A stretch of DNA of 64,000 nucleotides, from contig NZ_AXAL01000016.1 of NCBI RefSeq assembly GCF_000472785.1, positions 62,001 to 126,000 of the forward strand, written 5' to 3'. Of this stretch, positions 51,658 to 60,781 are shown piece after piece. A program made the translations under genes and the position numbers. This DNA comes from Mesorhizobium loti CJ3sym. Its GTDB lineage: Bacteria; Pseudomonadota; Alphaproteobacteria; Rhizobiales; Rhizobiaceae. The notes below the pieces were generated by a model that searched no databases, had not been told where the DNA came from, and saw nothing but the letters and a program-made list of their open reading frames with translations. Every line of letters begins with the position of its first letter. The first letter of the stretch is position 1.

Positions 51658-52416
51658 ATGCCCCATCCCAGCATCAAGCGTGCGCTGATCACCGGCGCCG
51701 GAGCGGCCGACGGCATTGGCTTCGCCATCGCCCGACAGCTTGGTCGTGCCGGCCATGCCGTGTTCCTAACCGGCGCCAGTGCGCGTGTGCTCGATCGCGC
51801 CGCCGAGCTTTGTGCTGAGGGCATTGATGCCAGGGCCGTGGTCGCCGATCTCACCATCGCTGCCGATGTCGCGCGGCTGCGGGCTGATGTCGGCGCCGTC
51901 GATATCCTGGTCAACAATGCCGGCATGGGGTCACTGGCGTCGCCGTCGGTCGACAAGGCGTTTCTCGCCATGACCGAGGCCGACTGGGACCGGGGCATCG
52001 AGGTCAGCCTGAAGACCGCGTTTCTGGTCACCCAGGCCTTTTTGCCGGCGATGGTCGAAGCGGGTTATGGGCGTATCGTCAATGTGGCGTCGGTCACCGG
52101 GCCGCTGGTGTCTTTCGAAGGCACATCAGCCTATTCCGCCGCCAAGGCCGGCATGGTCGGCCTGACGCGCACGTTGGCGTTGGAAGTGGCCAGGAGCGGC
52201 GTGACAGTCAATGCCGTGGCGCCCGGCTGGATCGAAACCGGCGCGTCGAGCGAGATGGAGCGGATGGCGGCCCTGCATACACCGCCGGGGCGGGCCGGCC
52301 TGCCTGATGAAGTGGCGGCGGCGGTCGTGTTCCTGGCCTCGGAAGGCGCCAGCTATGTCAACGGCGCTTTCCTGGTGGTCGACGGCGGCAACAGCCTCCA
52401 AGAGCGCAAGGGCTGA
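51658..52416 (+). CDS. SDR family NAD(P)-dependent oxidoreductase (FabG-like)
   Basis: This 252-residue Rossmann enzyme has the cofactor motif ALITGAGAADGIGFAIA, NNAG in ILVNNAGMG, the catalytic Ser in NVASVTGPLV and Tyr/Lys in YSAAKAGMVG, with NAVAPGWIETG after it. It is a classical SDR, likely a 3-oxoacyl or alcohol dehydrogenase. The insertion AAD in the glycine motif (TGAGAADGIG) is a subgroup feature. It is followed by two small unidentified genes. Confidence 0.93.
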   Translation: MPHPSIKRALITGAGAADGIGFAIARQLGRAGHAVFLTGASARVLDRAAELCAEGIDARAVVADLTIAADVARLRADVGAVDILVNNAGMGSLASPSVDKAFLAMTEADWDRGIEVSLKTAFLVTQAFLPAMVEAGYGRIVNVASVTGPLVSFEGTSAYSAAKAGMVGLTRTLALEVARSGVTVNAVAPGWIETGASSEMERMAALHTPPGRAGLPDEVAAAVVFLASEGASYVNGAFLVVDGGNSLQERKG

Positions 52417-52491
52417 GGCCAATCAGCGGAACCAAACCGCTCGGCAGCGGTTTTCTCCTTGAAGGGACCACAGAGTCAAGGGTTCGGAACA

Positions 52492-52698
52492 ATGTACGAC
52501 CATCTGGAACTGGAATTGGCGAGAGCCAGGCAGCGCGTCATGCGTGCGGAACTGTTTCTCACGCGAGCGAATGAAATGCTGGACGACGAGCGTGGCGTCG
52601 GCATCAGCCTTGCCCTGTGCTGCCGGATCAGATCCGGGCAAAAACGTGTGGCCGAAGCGCGCTCTCGTCTCCGCCACATCGATCCTACGACACACTGA
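52492..52698 (+). CDS. 68-residue helical protein of unknown function
   Basis: MYDHLELELARARQRVMRAE opens a mostly helical, charged protein with one Cys pair (LCCR). AAGGG about 12 bases upstream is a possible ribosome binding site for ATG 52492. No family recognised. It is followed after 7 bases by another tiny gene of similar helical type; the two may form an operon. Confidence 0.5.
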   Translation: MYDHLELELARARQRVMRAELFLTRANEMLDDERGVGISLALCCRIRSGQKRVAEARSRLRHIDPTTH

Positions 52699-52705
52699 TT
52701 GTCCC

Positions 52706-52888
52706 ATGGCTATGATGCCCTTCGAATCTCCTGAAAAGAATGCCGCATCTCGCGCCGCAAAGCTCGCCGTGCTGCGAAAGCTGATGGTGAAGCATATCGA
52801 GCGCACCGATGCTCAGGCTCAGAATGTCGAACAGGCGCTGGCGGTATTGGCCGAGGCAACGTCTCGAGCCCGCGGCGCGCATCAGTAG
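52706..52888 (+). CDS. 60-residue helical protein of unknown function
   Basis: The protein starts MAMMPFESPEKNAASRAAKL, is rich in Ala, Lys and Arg and is predicted to be helical throughout. It overlaps nothing and lies 7 bases after the 68-residue gene, so the pair is probably co-transcribed. Start ATG 52706 or 52712. Function not inferable. Confidence 0.45.
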   Translation: MAMMPFESPEKNAASRAAKLAVLRKLMVKHIERTDAQAQNVEQALAVLAEATSRARGAHQ

Positions 52889-52903
52889 GGTCAGGTGGTC
52901 CAC

Positions 52904-53145
52904 TCAGGACGCCTTGGCGAAAAAGCTCTGATAGTCCGACTTCGCCTGCAGCAGGCGCAGCACGTTGTCACGCGATCCCCGCACATGGGCGACTGGCCGG
53001 TGGCCAGGCCGTCGCGTTCGAGGCGGTTGAAGGCTTCGCGCACCGGCTTGCGGCTGACATTCAGTTTTCTCAGAGACTCGCTCGGCCCGAAATAGATCGG
53101 GCCGGTGGTGCGCTGCACCGGTATCGGCTTCTGAACGTCGTCACC
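52904..53145 (-). pseudogene. Degraded GntR-type regulator fragment
   Basis: In one minus-strand frame (about 53000-53142) TTGPIYFGPSESLRKL and NVSRKPVREAFNRLERDGLA read as the DNA-binding helix-turn-helix of a GntR protein, but the frame then runs into nonsense and no FCD domain follows. A second frame continues to a stop at 52904 (ending QSFFAKAS). No start codon or full domain is present, so this is a remnant. It fills most of the 326-base gap before the intact GntR gene. Confidence 0.55.
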
Positions 53146-53214
53146 GGGGTATTGACGATGAAATAAAATACGGATTTGATAATACGTGGATACAAAAATA
53201 CTTTTAGGTGCCCC

Positions 53215-53886
53215 ATGCCAGCAGCCTTTCCGGCAGAGCCACAGATGTCCGCAACTGCGGAGGAAGAGGCATACAGGCACCTTCAGAGAGCCCTTCGCCT
53301 CGGCCGCTACAAACCGGGCGAGAGGCTTATTCCGGAGGAGATTGCCGCCGAGATCGGCATGAGTCGCATGCCTGTGCGGGAAGCCTTTCGCCGCCTGGCC
53401 TCCGACGGGCTGGTGGTTCTGCGGCCCAATCGTGGATGCGTGGTCGCCGGCCTGACGGTCGATGAGCTTTACGAGATTTTCGAAATTCGCTCGGTTCTGG
53501 AGGGACTGGCCGTAAGGCTGGCGATGCCCCGGATCGATGAGGAGGAGTTCGAGGAACTCGAGCGCCTGCTCGATCGCATGGAACGCGCGGGCCAGAGCGG
53601 CAGCAGCGACTGGGTGGTCCGCCACCAGGAATTCCATGGCCGTATCTGTGCGCTAAGCTGGAGGCCCAAGCTTATCCACCAGATATCGGCGCTGCATGTG
53701 GTGATAGAGCCCTACATGCGCATCTGGTTCGACGACTGTGACAAGCCGCATTCTGCGCGCGAGGAGCATGCCGCCGTGATCGCGGCCTTGCGTTCAGGCG
53801 ACGAACTTCACGCGGAAAAGGTGATGCAGGATCACATTCTCAGCACAGCACCGATGCTGGCCGAGTTCGTGAGTCCGAGCCGGTGA
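53215..53886 (+). CDS. GntR family regulator, FadR/FCD type
   Basis: This 223-residue regulator has an N-terminal winged helix (LIPEEIAAEIGMSRMPVREAFRRLASDGLVVL, cited by its ends) and a C-terminal FCD ligand domain with EIRSVLEGLAVRLAMPRI and HQEFHGRI (metal/ligand helix). ATG 53215 is chosen; ATG 53245 would remove ten residues. The A/T-rich sequence just upstream contains TTGATAATACGTGGATACAA, an imperfect dyad like known FCD operators. It precedes an amino-acid ABC importer and probably controls it. Confidence 0.92.
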   Translation: MPAAFPAEPQMSATAEEEAYRHLQRALRLGRYKPGERLIPEEIAAEIGMSRMPVREAFRRLASDGLVVLRPNRGCVVAGLTVDELYEIFEIRSVLEGLAVRLAMPRIDEEEFEELERLLDRMERAGQSGSSDWVVRHQEFHGRICALSWRPKLIHQISALHVVIEPYMRIWFDDCDKPHSAREEHAAVIAALRSGDELHAEKVMQDHILSTAPMLAEFVSPSR

Positions 53887-53976
53887 CGAACGCCGGCCGG
53901 ACAAGAATGGCCTCGAACCGGCAATGCGGCCGGACGTAGGAACAGCTCGATCAGCCTATCAAAAAAGGGGAACCAC

Positions 53977-54828
53977 ATGAAAGTTCGTCGTTTGGCCGCA
54001 GTTGCGGCCGCACTCAGCATGTTCGGCTTCATGCACACTGCATTGGCCGAGGACGCGCCCAAGGCCATAACCATCGCCACGGAGGGCGCCTACGCTCCGT
54101 GGAACTTCACCAACGCAGACGGCAAGCTCGACGGACTGGAGATCGAACTCGCCAACAATCTTTGCGAGCGGATGAAGGTCAAATGCACCATCATCGCTCA
54201 GGACTGGGACGGGCTTATTCCTTCGCTGAAGGTGGGCAAGTTCGATGTGATCATGGCCAGCATGTTCATCACGCCGAAACGCCTCGAGACCATCGACTTC
54301 ACCCAGCCTTATGCGATCGACCCGGGCGGGTTCGCAGCCGCCAAGGATAGCGATCTGGGGAAGCTCGGCGCTTCGGCCGAGAAATTCAAACTGGACGATG
54401 AGGCTGCTACCAAGGCCGCGGTCGACAAGTTGAAGCCCCTGCTGAAGGGCAAGGTAGTCGGTGTCCAGGCGGCGACGGCGATGCTCGAATTCGTCAAGAA
54501 ATACTTCGGCGACACGGTGGAGATCCGTGAGTACAAGACAACCGAGCAGCACGATCTCGATCTGGCCGCGGGCCGCATCGACGCAATATTCGCTCAGAAG
54601 ACAGCGCTCGCCGCGACGCTCGCAAAACCCGAATTCTCGGGCTTCACGGTTGCAGGTCCGGGCTTTGTCGGCGGCTTGTTCGGCGCCGGAACGGGGGCGG
54701 GACTCAGGAAGGAAGACACCAAGCTCAAGGAAATGCTGAACGACGCGATCAGTGCCGCCATTGCCGACGGGACCATTAAAAGCATCTCGGAAAAATGGGT
54801 GAAAACGGACGTGACGCCGGTCAAGTAG
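53977..54828 (+). CDS. Polar amino-acid ABC transporter, substrate-binding protein
   Basis: This 283-residue periplasmic protein has a signal peptide (MKVRRLAAVAAALSMFGFMH, cut after ALA) and the type II binding fold of the lysine/arginine/ornithine/octopine group: ITIATEGAYAPWNFTNADGK, LEIELANNLCERMKVKC, AQDWDGLIPSLKVGKFDVIM and MFITPKRLETIDFTQPY. It delivers substrate to the two permeases downstream. A 13-base-pair hairpin lies directly after it. Basic amino acids or opine-like compounds are likely substrates. Confidence 0.93.
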   Translation: MKVRRLAAVAAALSMFGFMHTALAEDAPKAITIATEGAYAPWNFTNADGKLDGLEIELANNLCERMKVKCTIIAQDWDGLIPSLKVGKFDVIMASMFITPKRLETIDFTQPYAIDPGGFAAAKDSDLGKLGASAEKFKLDDEAATKAAVDKLKPLLKGKVVGVQAATAMLEFVKKYFGDTVEIREYKTTEQHDLDLAAGRIDAIFAQKTALAATLAKPEFSGFTVAGPGFVGGLFGAGTGAGLRKEDTKLKEMLNDAISAAIADGTIKSISEKWVKTDVTPVK

Positions 54829-54845
54829 CCACGTGTGTATTCTGT

Positions 54846-54875
54846 CCGGCCGATTGGTATCAACCGATCGGCCGG
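54846..54875 (+). other. Long hairpin between the binding-protein and permease genes
   Basis: CCGGCCGATTGGT pairs with ACCGATCGGCCGG (13 base pairs, one G-T wobble) around an ATCA loop. Such structures protect the upstream mRNA and let the binding protein be made in excess over the permease; no T-run is present. Confidence 0.6.
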
Positions 54876-54902
54876 GCGCCGCGCTGAACGATCAGGTTTC
54901 AC

Positions 54903-55616
54903 ATGACGGACACACTCCATATCCTTTCCGTGGGAAAGGGCGGCTGGGGCGGAGCTCTGCTGCTGGCAGCTGGCGTGACATTTGCGCTGTCAGTCCTCGG
55001 CTTCCTTCTCGGCGCTCTCTTCGGCGCGGTTGCGGCAGGAGGCCGGCTCTCCACGAGAGCTTTACCTTCATGGGTCGCCAAGGGCTATGGCACGGTGTTC
55101 AGGGGTGTGCCCGATCTGTTGACGATCTACCTGCTTTACTACGGCGGCAGCATAGCATTGACTGAGATCGGTAAATTCTTCGGCAGTGCAGGCTTCGTCG
55201 GGCTGCCGACATTTGCTACTGGCGTCCTGGCGATCGGCATCATTTCGGGCGCCTATCAAGCCGAGGTCTATCGCGGAGCGTATCTCGCCGTCGATCTAGG
55301 CCAGTTTGAGGCTGGCAAGGCGCTTGGCCTGTCCCGGTTCCAATTGCTGCGCCTCGTCATCGTGCCTCAACTGATGCGGCACGCCCTGCCGGGCCTCGGA
55401 AATGTCTGGCAGCTTGTGCTCAAGGATTCGGCCTTGATCTCCGTGATCGGCTTGGTGGAATTGATGCGGCAGTCTCAGATCGGCGCGGGATCGATGCGGG
55501 AGCCCTTCGTCTTCTATATAGCAGCCGCGACGCTGTATTTCCTCATCGCTACCGTGACCGGATCGGTCTTCCGCTACGGCGAGGCACGGGCTTGGCGAGG
55601 CATGGTCCACGCATGA
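54903..55616 (+). CDS. Polar amino-acid ABC transporter, permease 1 (HisQ-type)
   Basis: This 237-residue inner-membrane permease has about five helices and the ATPase-coupling EAA loop as AGKALGLSRFQLLRLVIVPQ with L-R-H-A-L-P following. GVPDLLTIYLLYYGG is the usual early motif. It overlaps the second permease by four bases (ATGA). No ATP-binding gene follows, so the importer would need one from elsewhere. Confidence 0.92.
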   Translation: MTDTLHILSVGKGGWGGALLLAAGVTFALSVLGFLLGALFGAVAAGGRLSTRALPSWVAKGYGTVFRGVPDLLTIYLLYYGGSIALTEIGKFFGSAGFVGLPTFATGVLAIGIISGAYQAEVYRGAYLAVDLGQFEAGKALGLSRFQLLRLVIVPQLMRHALPGLGNVWQLVLKDSALISVIGLVELMRQSQIGAGSMREPFVFYIAAATLYFLIATVTGSVFRYGEARAWRGMVHA

Positions 55617-56305
55617 TCGACTTCGCCTTCTTTGCAGAGATCATTCCCACCCTTCTCTCCGGCTTGCCGTTAACCTTGCAACTTGCGGGGTTGTCGATCG
55701 GAATAGGCTTTGCCTTGGCCCTGTTGCTCGCACTGGCGCAGCAGGGAAACCATCGGATGCTGGTCTGGCCCATCCGCTCCTTCGTTGCCGTCTTTCGCGG
55801 CACGCCATTGCTCGTCCAGATATTCCTCATCTATTACGGCCTCGGCCAGTTCCGCCCCACACTTCAGGCAGTTGGGCTCTGGTGGCTGTTTCGCGAGCCC
55901 TATTGGTGTGCCATCATTGCGCTCAGTCTCAACACCGCCGCCTATGGCAGCGAAATCCTGCGGGGTGCGATACAGGGTGTGCCGGGTGGCCTTGTCGAGG
56001 CGGCCTCTGCCTTAGGCCTGAAACGGCTCCAGATCCTGCGCCTCGTCGTTCTGCCTTTGGCGCTGCGCCAAGCCATACCGAGCTACAGCAACGAGATCAT
56101 CCTCATGGTAAAGGGTACGTCGCTTGCATCGATCGTCACCCTGATGGAAGTGACGGGCATCGCCCAGGGGCTTATCTCGCAGACCTATCGCGCCGTGGAG
56201 GTTTTCGTAGCCGCTGGCGCGATCTATCTCACCATCAATTTCACGATCATCTCGGCACTGAACGCGCTGGAAACCTGGCTAACGCCTTATCGGGTCCGAG
56301 CCTGA
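55613..56305 (+). CDS. Polar amino-acid ABC transporter, permease 2 (HisM-type)
   Basis: This 230-residue permease shows LQLAGLSIGIGFALALLLAL, FRGTPLLVQIFLIYYGLGQF and the EAA loop VEAASALGLKRLQILRLVVLP. ATG 55613 lies in the stop of permease 1. It ends about 130 bases before the gamma-glutamyltransferase gene. The usual third component (HisP-type ATPase) is absent here. Confidence 0.92.
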   Translation: MIDFAFFAEIIPTLLSGLPLTLQLAGLSIGIGFALALLLALAQQGNHRMLVWPIRSFVAVFRGTPLLVQIFLIYYGLGQFRPTLQAVGLWWLFREPYWCAIIALSLNTAAYGSEILRGAIQGVPGGLVEAASALGLKRLQILRLVVLPLALRQAIPSYSNEIILMVKGTSLASIVTLMEVTGIAQGLISQTYRAVEVFVAAGAIYLTINFTIISALNALETWLTPYRVRA

Positions 56306-56435
56306 TATGCGTCTGGCGTAACGAGGAGAATTGGCAGAATGCGCAGTGTCGAGAAGCCGAAGCGATCCGTTGCCGTGTCGTGTTACGCCATGGCGGCAAC
56401 GTCGCATCCATCAGACCAAGGGATACAAAGACAGA

Positions 56436-58022
56436 ATGCGTGATTTCCAGTTTCCCGGCCGCTCGCCGGTTCGTGCCACGGAGGCGGTTGCCGCGACATC
56501 GCACCCGCTTGCGACTCTTGCCGCCATCGACATGCTGCGCGCCGGCGGCAATGCCATGGACGCCGCTGTCTGCGCCGCCGCCGTGCAAGGCGTGGTCGAG
56601 CCGCAGTCGACCGGCATCGGCGGCGATTGTTTTGTCCTCTACTCTCCGGGAGGACAAGGCAAAGTGCTGGCCTTCAATGGTTCGGGCCGCGCGCCGGCGG
56701 GCGCCACCGTCGACTGGTATCTGGACAAGGGTTTTAGCGAGCTTCCCAAACAGGGACCGCATGCGGTGACCGTGCCGGGCGCCGTCGATGCCTGGAGCCG
56801 GCTGCTGGAAGATCATGGCCGCAAGAGCCTTGCCGAGGTGCTGGCTTCAGCTATCCACTATGCCGAGAACGGCTATGTCGTGCATGACCGCGTCGCCTTC
56901 GACTGGGCCGAGCCGGAAACCGACTTGTCGGCCGACGAACATGCATCGCGCATCTTCCTGCCGGGTGGCAAGGCGCCGAAGGCCGGCGATGTCCACCGCC
57001 AGCCGGAACTTGCCGCCACCTTGCGGGTGATCGCCAGGCAAGGCCGCGCCGGGTTCTATGAAGGCGCGGTCGCCGACGACATGGTTCGCCGGCTCAAGGA
57101 ACTGGGCGGGCTGCATTCGCATGAGGATTTCGCCGAGACCAAAGGCGACTATGTGGCCCCCGTCAGCACCGCCTATGGCGGTTATGACATCCACCAGATG
57201 CCGCCGAACAATCAGGGGCTGACCGCGCTCTTGATGCTGAACGTGCTGTCAGGCTTCAAACTCGGCGGGCTGGACCCCAACGGTGCCGAGCGCCTGCATC
57301 TGGAAATCGAGGCCGGGCGGCTGGCCTACCAGGATCGCGACCGCTATGTCGGCGACCAGGATCAGGTTCATGTGCCGGTGCAGCAGCTTCTGTCCAGCGC
57401 TTACGCCGACCGGCTGCGCGCCGAGATCCATCGCGACCGGGCGATGACGCATCTGCCGCGCCTGGACCTGCCCGGCAGCGACACGGTCTACATCTCGATC
57501 GTCGATCGCGACCGCAATGCGGTCTCCTTCATCAACTCGACCTATTATTCCTTCGGCAGCGGCGTCGTCGGCCCGAAGACCGGCATTGTGCTGCAGAACC
57601 GTGGCGCGAGCTTCCGCCTCGACCCGGCTCATCCGAACGCCATCGCGCCCGGCAAGCGGCCGATGCACACGATCATGCCCGGCATGGCAACGAAAAACGG
57701 CCGCGTGGTGATGCCGTTCGGTGTCATGGGCGGCGGCTACCAGCCTTTCGGACACGTGCATCTGCTGACCAACATGATCGATTTCGGCATGGATCCGCAG
57801 CAGGCGCTGGATGCGCCACGGGTGTTCTACAATGATGATACGGTGGAGGCCGAGCGCGGCGTCCCCGCTGAGGCGCTCGAAGGCTTGCGCCGGCGCGGCC
57901 ATCGTATCGCCGAACCGGATCACCCGCTTGGCGGCGGACAGGTGGTGCTGATCGACTGGGAGAAGGGAACGCTGACCGGCGCCTCCGATCCGCGCAAGGA
58001 TGGGATGGCGCTGGGATATTGA
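56436..58022 (+). CDS. ggt: Gamma-glutamyltransferase family protein
   Basis: This 528-residue Ntn hydrolase is made as a precursor that cleaves itself before the catalytic Thr350 in LPGSDTVYISIVD; downstream FINSTYYSFGSGVVGPKTGI and HTIMPGMATKNGR are typical of the small subunit. ATEAVAATSHPLATLAAIDML and GIGGDCFVLY mark the large subunit. No signal peptide is visible, unlike most periplasmic GGTs, so a cytoplasmic role on imported gamma-glutamyl compounds is possible. It follows the ABC permeases on the same strand. Confidence 0.9.
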   Translation: MRDFQFPGRSPVRATEAVAATSHPLATLAAIDMLRAGGNAMDAAVCAAAVQGVVEPQSTGIGGDCFVLYSPGGQGKVLAFNGSGRAPAGATVDWYLDKGFSELPKQGPHAVTVPGAVDAWSRLLEDHGRKSLAEVLASAIHYAENGYVVHDRVAFDWAEPETDLSADEHASRIFLPGGKAPKAGDVHRQPELAATLRVIARQGRAGFYEGAVADDMVRRLKELGGLHSHEDFAETKGDYVAPVSTAYGGYDIHQMPPNNQGLTALLMLNVLSGFKLGGLDPNGAERLHLEIEAGRLAYQDRDRYVGDQDQVHVPVQQLLSSAYADRLRAEIHRDRAMTHLPRLDLPGSDTVYISIVDRDRNAVSFINSTYYSFGSGVVGPKTGIVLQNRGASFRLDPAHPNAIAPGKRPMHTIMPGMATKNGRVVMPFGVMGGGYQPFGHVHLLTNMIDFGMDPQQALDAPRVFYNDDTVEAERGVPAEALEGLRRRGHRIAEPDHPLGGGQVVLIDWEKGTLTGASDPRKDGMALGY

Positions 58023-58120
58023 GGGACGGGGAGAACCGGTTTGCGAACGGCGACGCTGCTAGGATCGCAATCGACTTCTGGGCTTTCTAGAAGCAGTCGT
58101 TTGAAACATAGTCGGTAACC

Positions 58121-59641
58121 ATGAGCACGAATTCAAAAGACCTCTCCCGCCGTCTTGCCGCCGGCGCCGATGACGCGCCAGCGATCCTGGCACCCGACAG
58201 GGCGACACTCACCCATGGCGGGTTGCGCAGCCTGATCGCGGCCACAGCCGAACGGCTGCATGCGCTCGGCATCGGCCGCAGCGACCGGGTGGCGATTGTG
58301 TTGCCGAACGGGCCGGAGATGGCCACCGCCTTCGTCGCTGTGGCGGCCGCCGCCTCGACGGCGCCGCTCAATCCCGCCTATCGGGCGGACGAACTCGATT
58401 TTTACCTGACCGACATCGCAGCCAGGGCGATCCTGGTCGCGGAGAACGAGACCGGTCCGGCTGTGACAGTGGCCGAGCGGCTCGGCATCGGCGTGTTGCG
58501 GCTTGTCGTTTCGCCGGGCATGCCCGCCGGCACTTTCACCATCAAGGGCGCGGCGGTCGGCCCGCAGGCAGTGCCCGACATGGCGCAAGATGATGACATT
58601 GCGCTTCTGCTGCACACATCGGGCACGACATCGCGGCCAAAACTGGTGCCGCTCAGCCATGCCAACATCGCGGCCTCATCAGCCCATATTGGCGCGACAC
58701 TTGGCCTGACCGCCGATGACCGTTGCCTCAACATCATGCCGCTGTTCCATATCCATGGCCTGATCGCAGCGGTGCTGTCGTCGCTGGCAGCGGGCGGCAG
58801 CATCTACTGCACGCCGGGCTTCAACGCGCTGCGCTTCTACCAATGGCTGAGCGATGCCAAGCCAAGCTGGTACACGGCGGTGCCGACCATGCACCAGGCG
58901 ATCCTGCCGCGCGCGGCGCGCAATGCAGAAGTGCTGGCGGCGGCACAGCTGCGCTTCATCCGCTCGTCCTCGGCATCGCTGCCCGCACGAGTAATGGGCG
59001 AACTCGAAGCGACCTTCGGCTGTCCGGTGATCGAATCCTACGGGATGACCGAAGCCGCGCACCAGATGGCGTCGAACCGGCTGCCGCCGGGCCTGCGCAA
59101 GCCGGGCAGTGTCGGCGCCGGCGCCGGTCCAGACGTGGCCGTGATGGCACCAGACGGCCGGCTGCTGACAGCCGGCGAGACCGGCGAGATCGTCATCCGC
59201 GGACCCAATGTCACGGCAGGCTATGAGAAGAACCCGGGTGCCAACGCCACGGCCTTCGCGCATGGCTGGTTCCACACCGGCGACCAGGGCGTGCTCGATG
59301 AGGATGGCTATCTCCGCGTCACCGGCCGGCTCAAGGAGATCATCAACCGTGGCGGCGAAAAAATCTCGCCGCTTGAGGTCGACGACGTGCTGATGGACCA
59401 TCCGGCGGTGGCGCAGGTCGTCACCTTTGCCATGCCGCATGACAAGCTGGGTGAGGAGGTGGCGGCGGCCGTGGTGCTGCGCGAAGGCATGAGCGCCAAC
59501 GAGAACGACATCCGCGCCTATGCCGCGACGCGGCTTGCCGACTTCAAGGTGCCGCGCAAGGTGGTGATCCTGGAGGAGATCCCCAAAGGCGCGACCGGCA
59601 AGCTGCAGCGCATCGGGCTTGCCGCCAAACTCGGGCTTTGA
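58121..59641 (+). CDS. Acyl-CoA synthetase, oxalate-CoA ligase-like (AAE3/Pcs60 type)
   Basis: This 506-residue adenylate-forming enzyme has the P-loop LLLHTSGTTSRPKLVPLSH, ESYGMTEAAHQMASN, WFHTGDQGVLDEDGYLRVTG and INRGGEKISPLEVDDVL. The run WYTAVPTMHQAIL, RFIRSSSASLPARV and the AHQMASN-LPPG-KPGSVG sequence correspond closely to plant AAE3 and yeast Pcs60, which form oxalyl-CoA from oxalate. So oxalate is my best guess; medium-chain acids are an alternative. The next gene follows at once. Confidence 0.8.
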   Translation: MSTNSKDLSRRLAAGADDAPAILAPDRATLTHGGLRSLIAATAERLHALGIGRSDRVAIVLPNGPEMATAFVAVAAAASTAPLNPAYRADELDFYLTDIAARAILVAENETGPAVTVAERLGIGVLRLVVSPGMPAGTFTIKGAAVGPQAVPDMAQDDDIALLLHTSGTTSRPKLVPLSHANIAASSAHIGATLGLTADDRCLNIMPLFHIHGLIAAVLSSLAAGGSIYCTPGFNALRFYQWLSDAKPSWYTAVPTMHQAILPRAARNAEVLAAAQLRFIRSSSASLPARVMGELEATFGCPVIESYGMTEAAHQMASNRLPPGLRKPGSVGAGAGPDVAVMAPDGRLLTAGETGEIVIRGPNVTAGYEKNPGANATAFAHGWFHTGDQGVLDEDGYLRVTGRLKEIINRGGEKISPLEVDDVLMDHPAVAQVVTFAMPHDKLGEEVAAAVVLREGMSANENDIRAYAATRLADFKVPRKVVILEEIPKGATGKLQRIGLAAKLGL

Positions 59642-59643
59642 CG

Positions 59644-60624
59644 ATGAAGATCGCCATTTTCGGCGCCGGCGCGATCGGCGGCTATCTCGCCGCCAAGTTG
59701 GCCATGACTGGCCGGACCGATCTGTCGATCGTCGCGCGCGGCGCGCATCTCGAAGCGATCCAGGCCAACGGCCTGCGCCTGATCGAGGACGGCAAGGAAT
59801 CGGTGGCGCCGGTAAGAGCCGCCGCGAAGGCCGGGGAGCTCGGCGTACAGAATTATGTCGTGCTGGCGCTGAAGGCCCATTCGCTGACCCCGGCGCTGGA
59901 CCAGATCGCGCCGCTGCTCGGGGACAACACATCCGTCGTCACCATGCAGAACGGCGTGCCATGGTGGTATTTCCATGGCGCCGGCGAGCCGCTCGAAGGC
60001 ACCAGGCTGGACGCGGTCGATCCCGGCGGCGCCATCTGGCAGCGGATCGGGCCGCAGCGCGTCATCGGCTCGGTCGTCTATCCCGCTGTCGAGGTCGACG
60101 CGCCCGGCCTCATCCGCCATGTCGAAGGCAAGCGCTTCTCGCTCGGCGAACCCTCGGGCACGCGCAGCGAACGGGTGACGCGACTGGCCGAGGAAATGGT
60201 CAAGGCCGGCCTGCAGGCGCCGGTGCGCGAGGACATCCGCAGCGAAATCTGGGTGAAGCTTTGGGGCAATCTCTCCTTCAACCCGATCTCGGCGCTGACG
60301 GGCTCGACGCTGGCCGCGATCGTCGCCGACGAAGGCACCCGCTCGCTTGCCCGCAGCATGATGCTGGAGGCGCAAGCGATCGGCGAAAGCCTCGGCGTGC
60401 GTTTTCCCATCACGGTCGACCGTCGCATCAAGGGCGCCGGCGATGTCGGCGAGCACAAGACCTCGATGCTGCAGGACCTTGAGCGCGGCCGGCCGATGGA
60501 GATCGACGCGCTGGTTAGTGCGGTGCAGGAACTTGGCCGGCTAACCGACAAGCCGACGCCGACCATCGATGCCGTGCTGGCGCTGGTGCGCAGGCTGGCG
60601 GTGGAGCGCGGGTGTTACGGGTGA
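59644..60624 (+). CDS. Ketopantoate reductase family protein (PanE-like, copy 2)
   Basis: This 326-residue protein starts with the NADP motif KIAIFGAGAIGGYLAAKLA and has VVTMQNGVPWW, the lysine helix EIWVKLWGNLSFNPISALTG and a C-terminal FPITVDRRIKGAGDVGEHKTSM segment. It begins only 2 bases after the ligase stop. Members of this long subgroup act on 2-keto acids other than ketopantoate. Together with the oxalate-ligase-like gene it could reduce a two-carbon or related keto acid; this is inference. Confidence 0.87.
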   Translation: MKIAIFGAGAIGGYLAAKLAMTGRTDLSIVARGAHLEAIQANGLRLIEDGKESVAPVRAAAKAGELGVQNYVVLALKAHSLTPALDQIAPLLGDNTSVVTMQNGVPWWYFHGAGEPLEGTRLDAVDPGGAIWQRIGPQRVIGSVVYPAVEVDAPGLIRHVEGKRFSLGEPSGTRSERVTRLAEEMVKAGLQAPVREDIRSEIWVKLWGNLSFNPISALTGSTLAAIVADEGTRSLARSMMLEAQAIGESLGVRFPITVDRRIKGAGDVGEHKTSMLQDLERGRPMEIDALVSAVQELGRLTDKPTPTIDAVLALVRRLAVERGCYG

Positions 60625-60781
60625 TGGCGACGGGCTGAAGCCCCTAGGTAAGGCGTTCCACGCAAGGCAGAGATATTGGAAACGTCGTGCTTCTCTTGAG
60701 GTCTTTGAGCCATTTCTGACATCGCCAGTCTGCCGACGGAGTGGCATGATGTGGATCGCCAATGCACAAGAGAATGATTTC

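Noticed and set aside
56339..56443. 34-residue frame (start MRSVEKPKRS) overlapping the ggt start, with a GAGGAG site
   Set aside because: It could be a leader peptide, but it is short, lacks any feature and the ribosome binding site may serve ggt; not supported enough to call.
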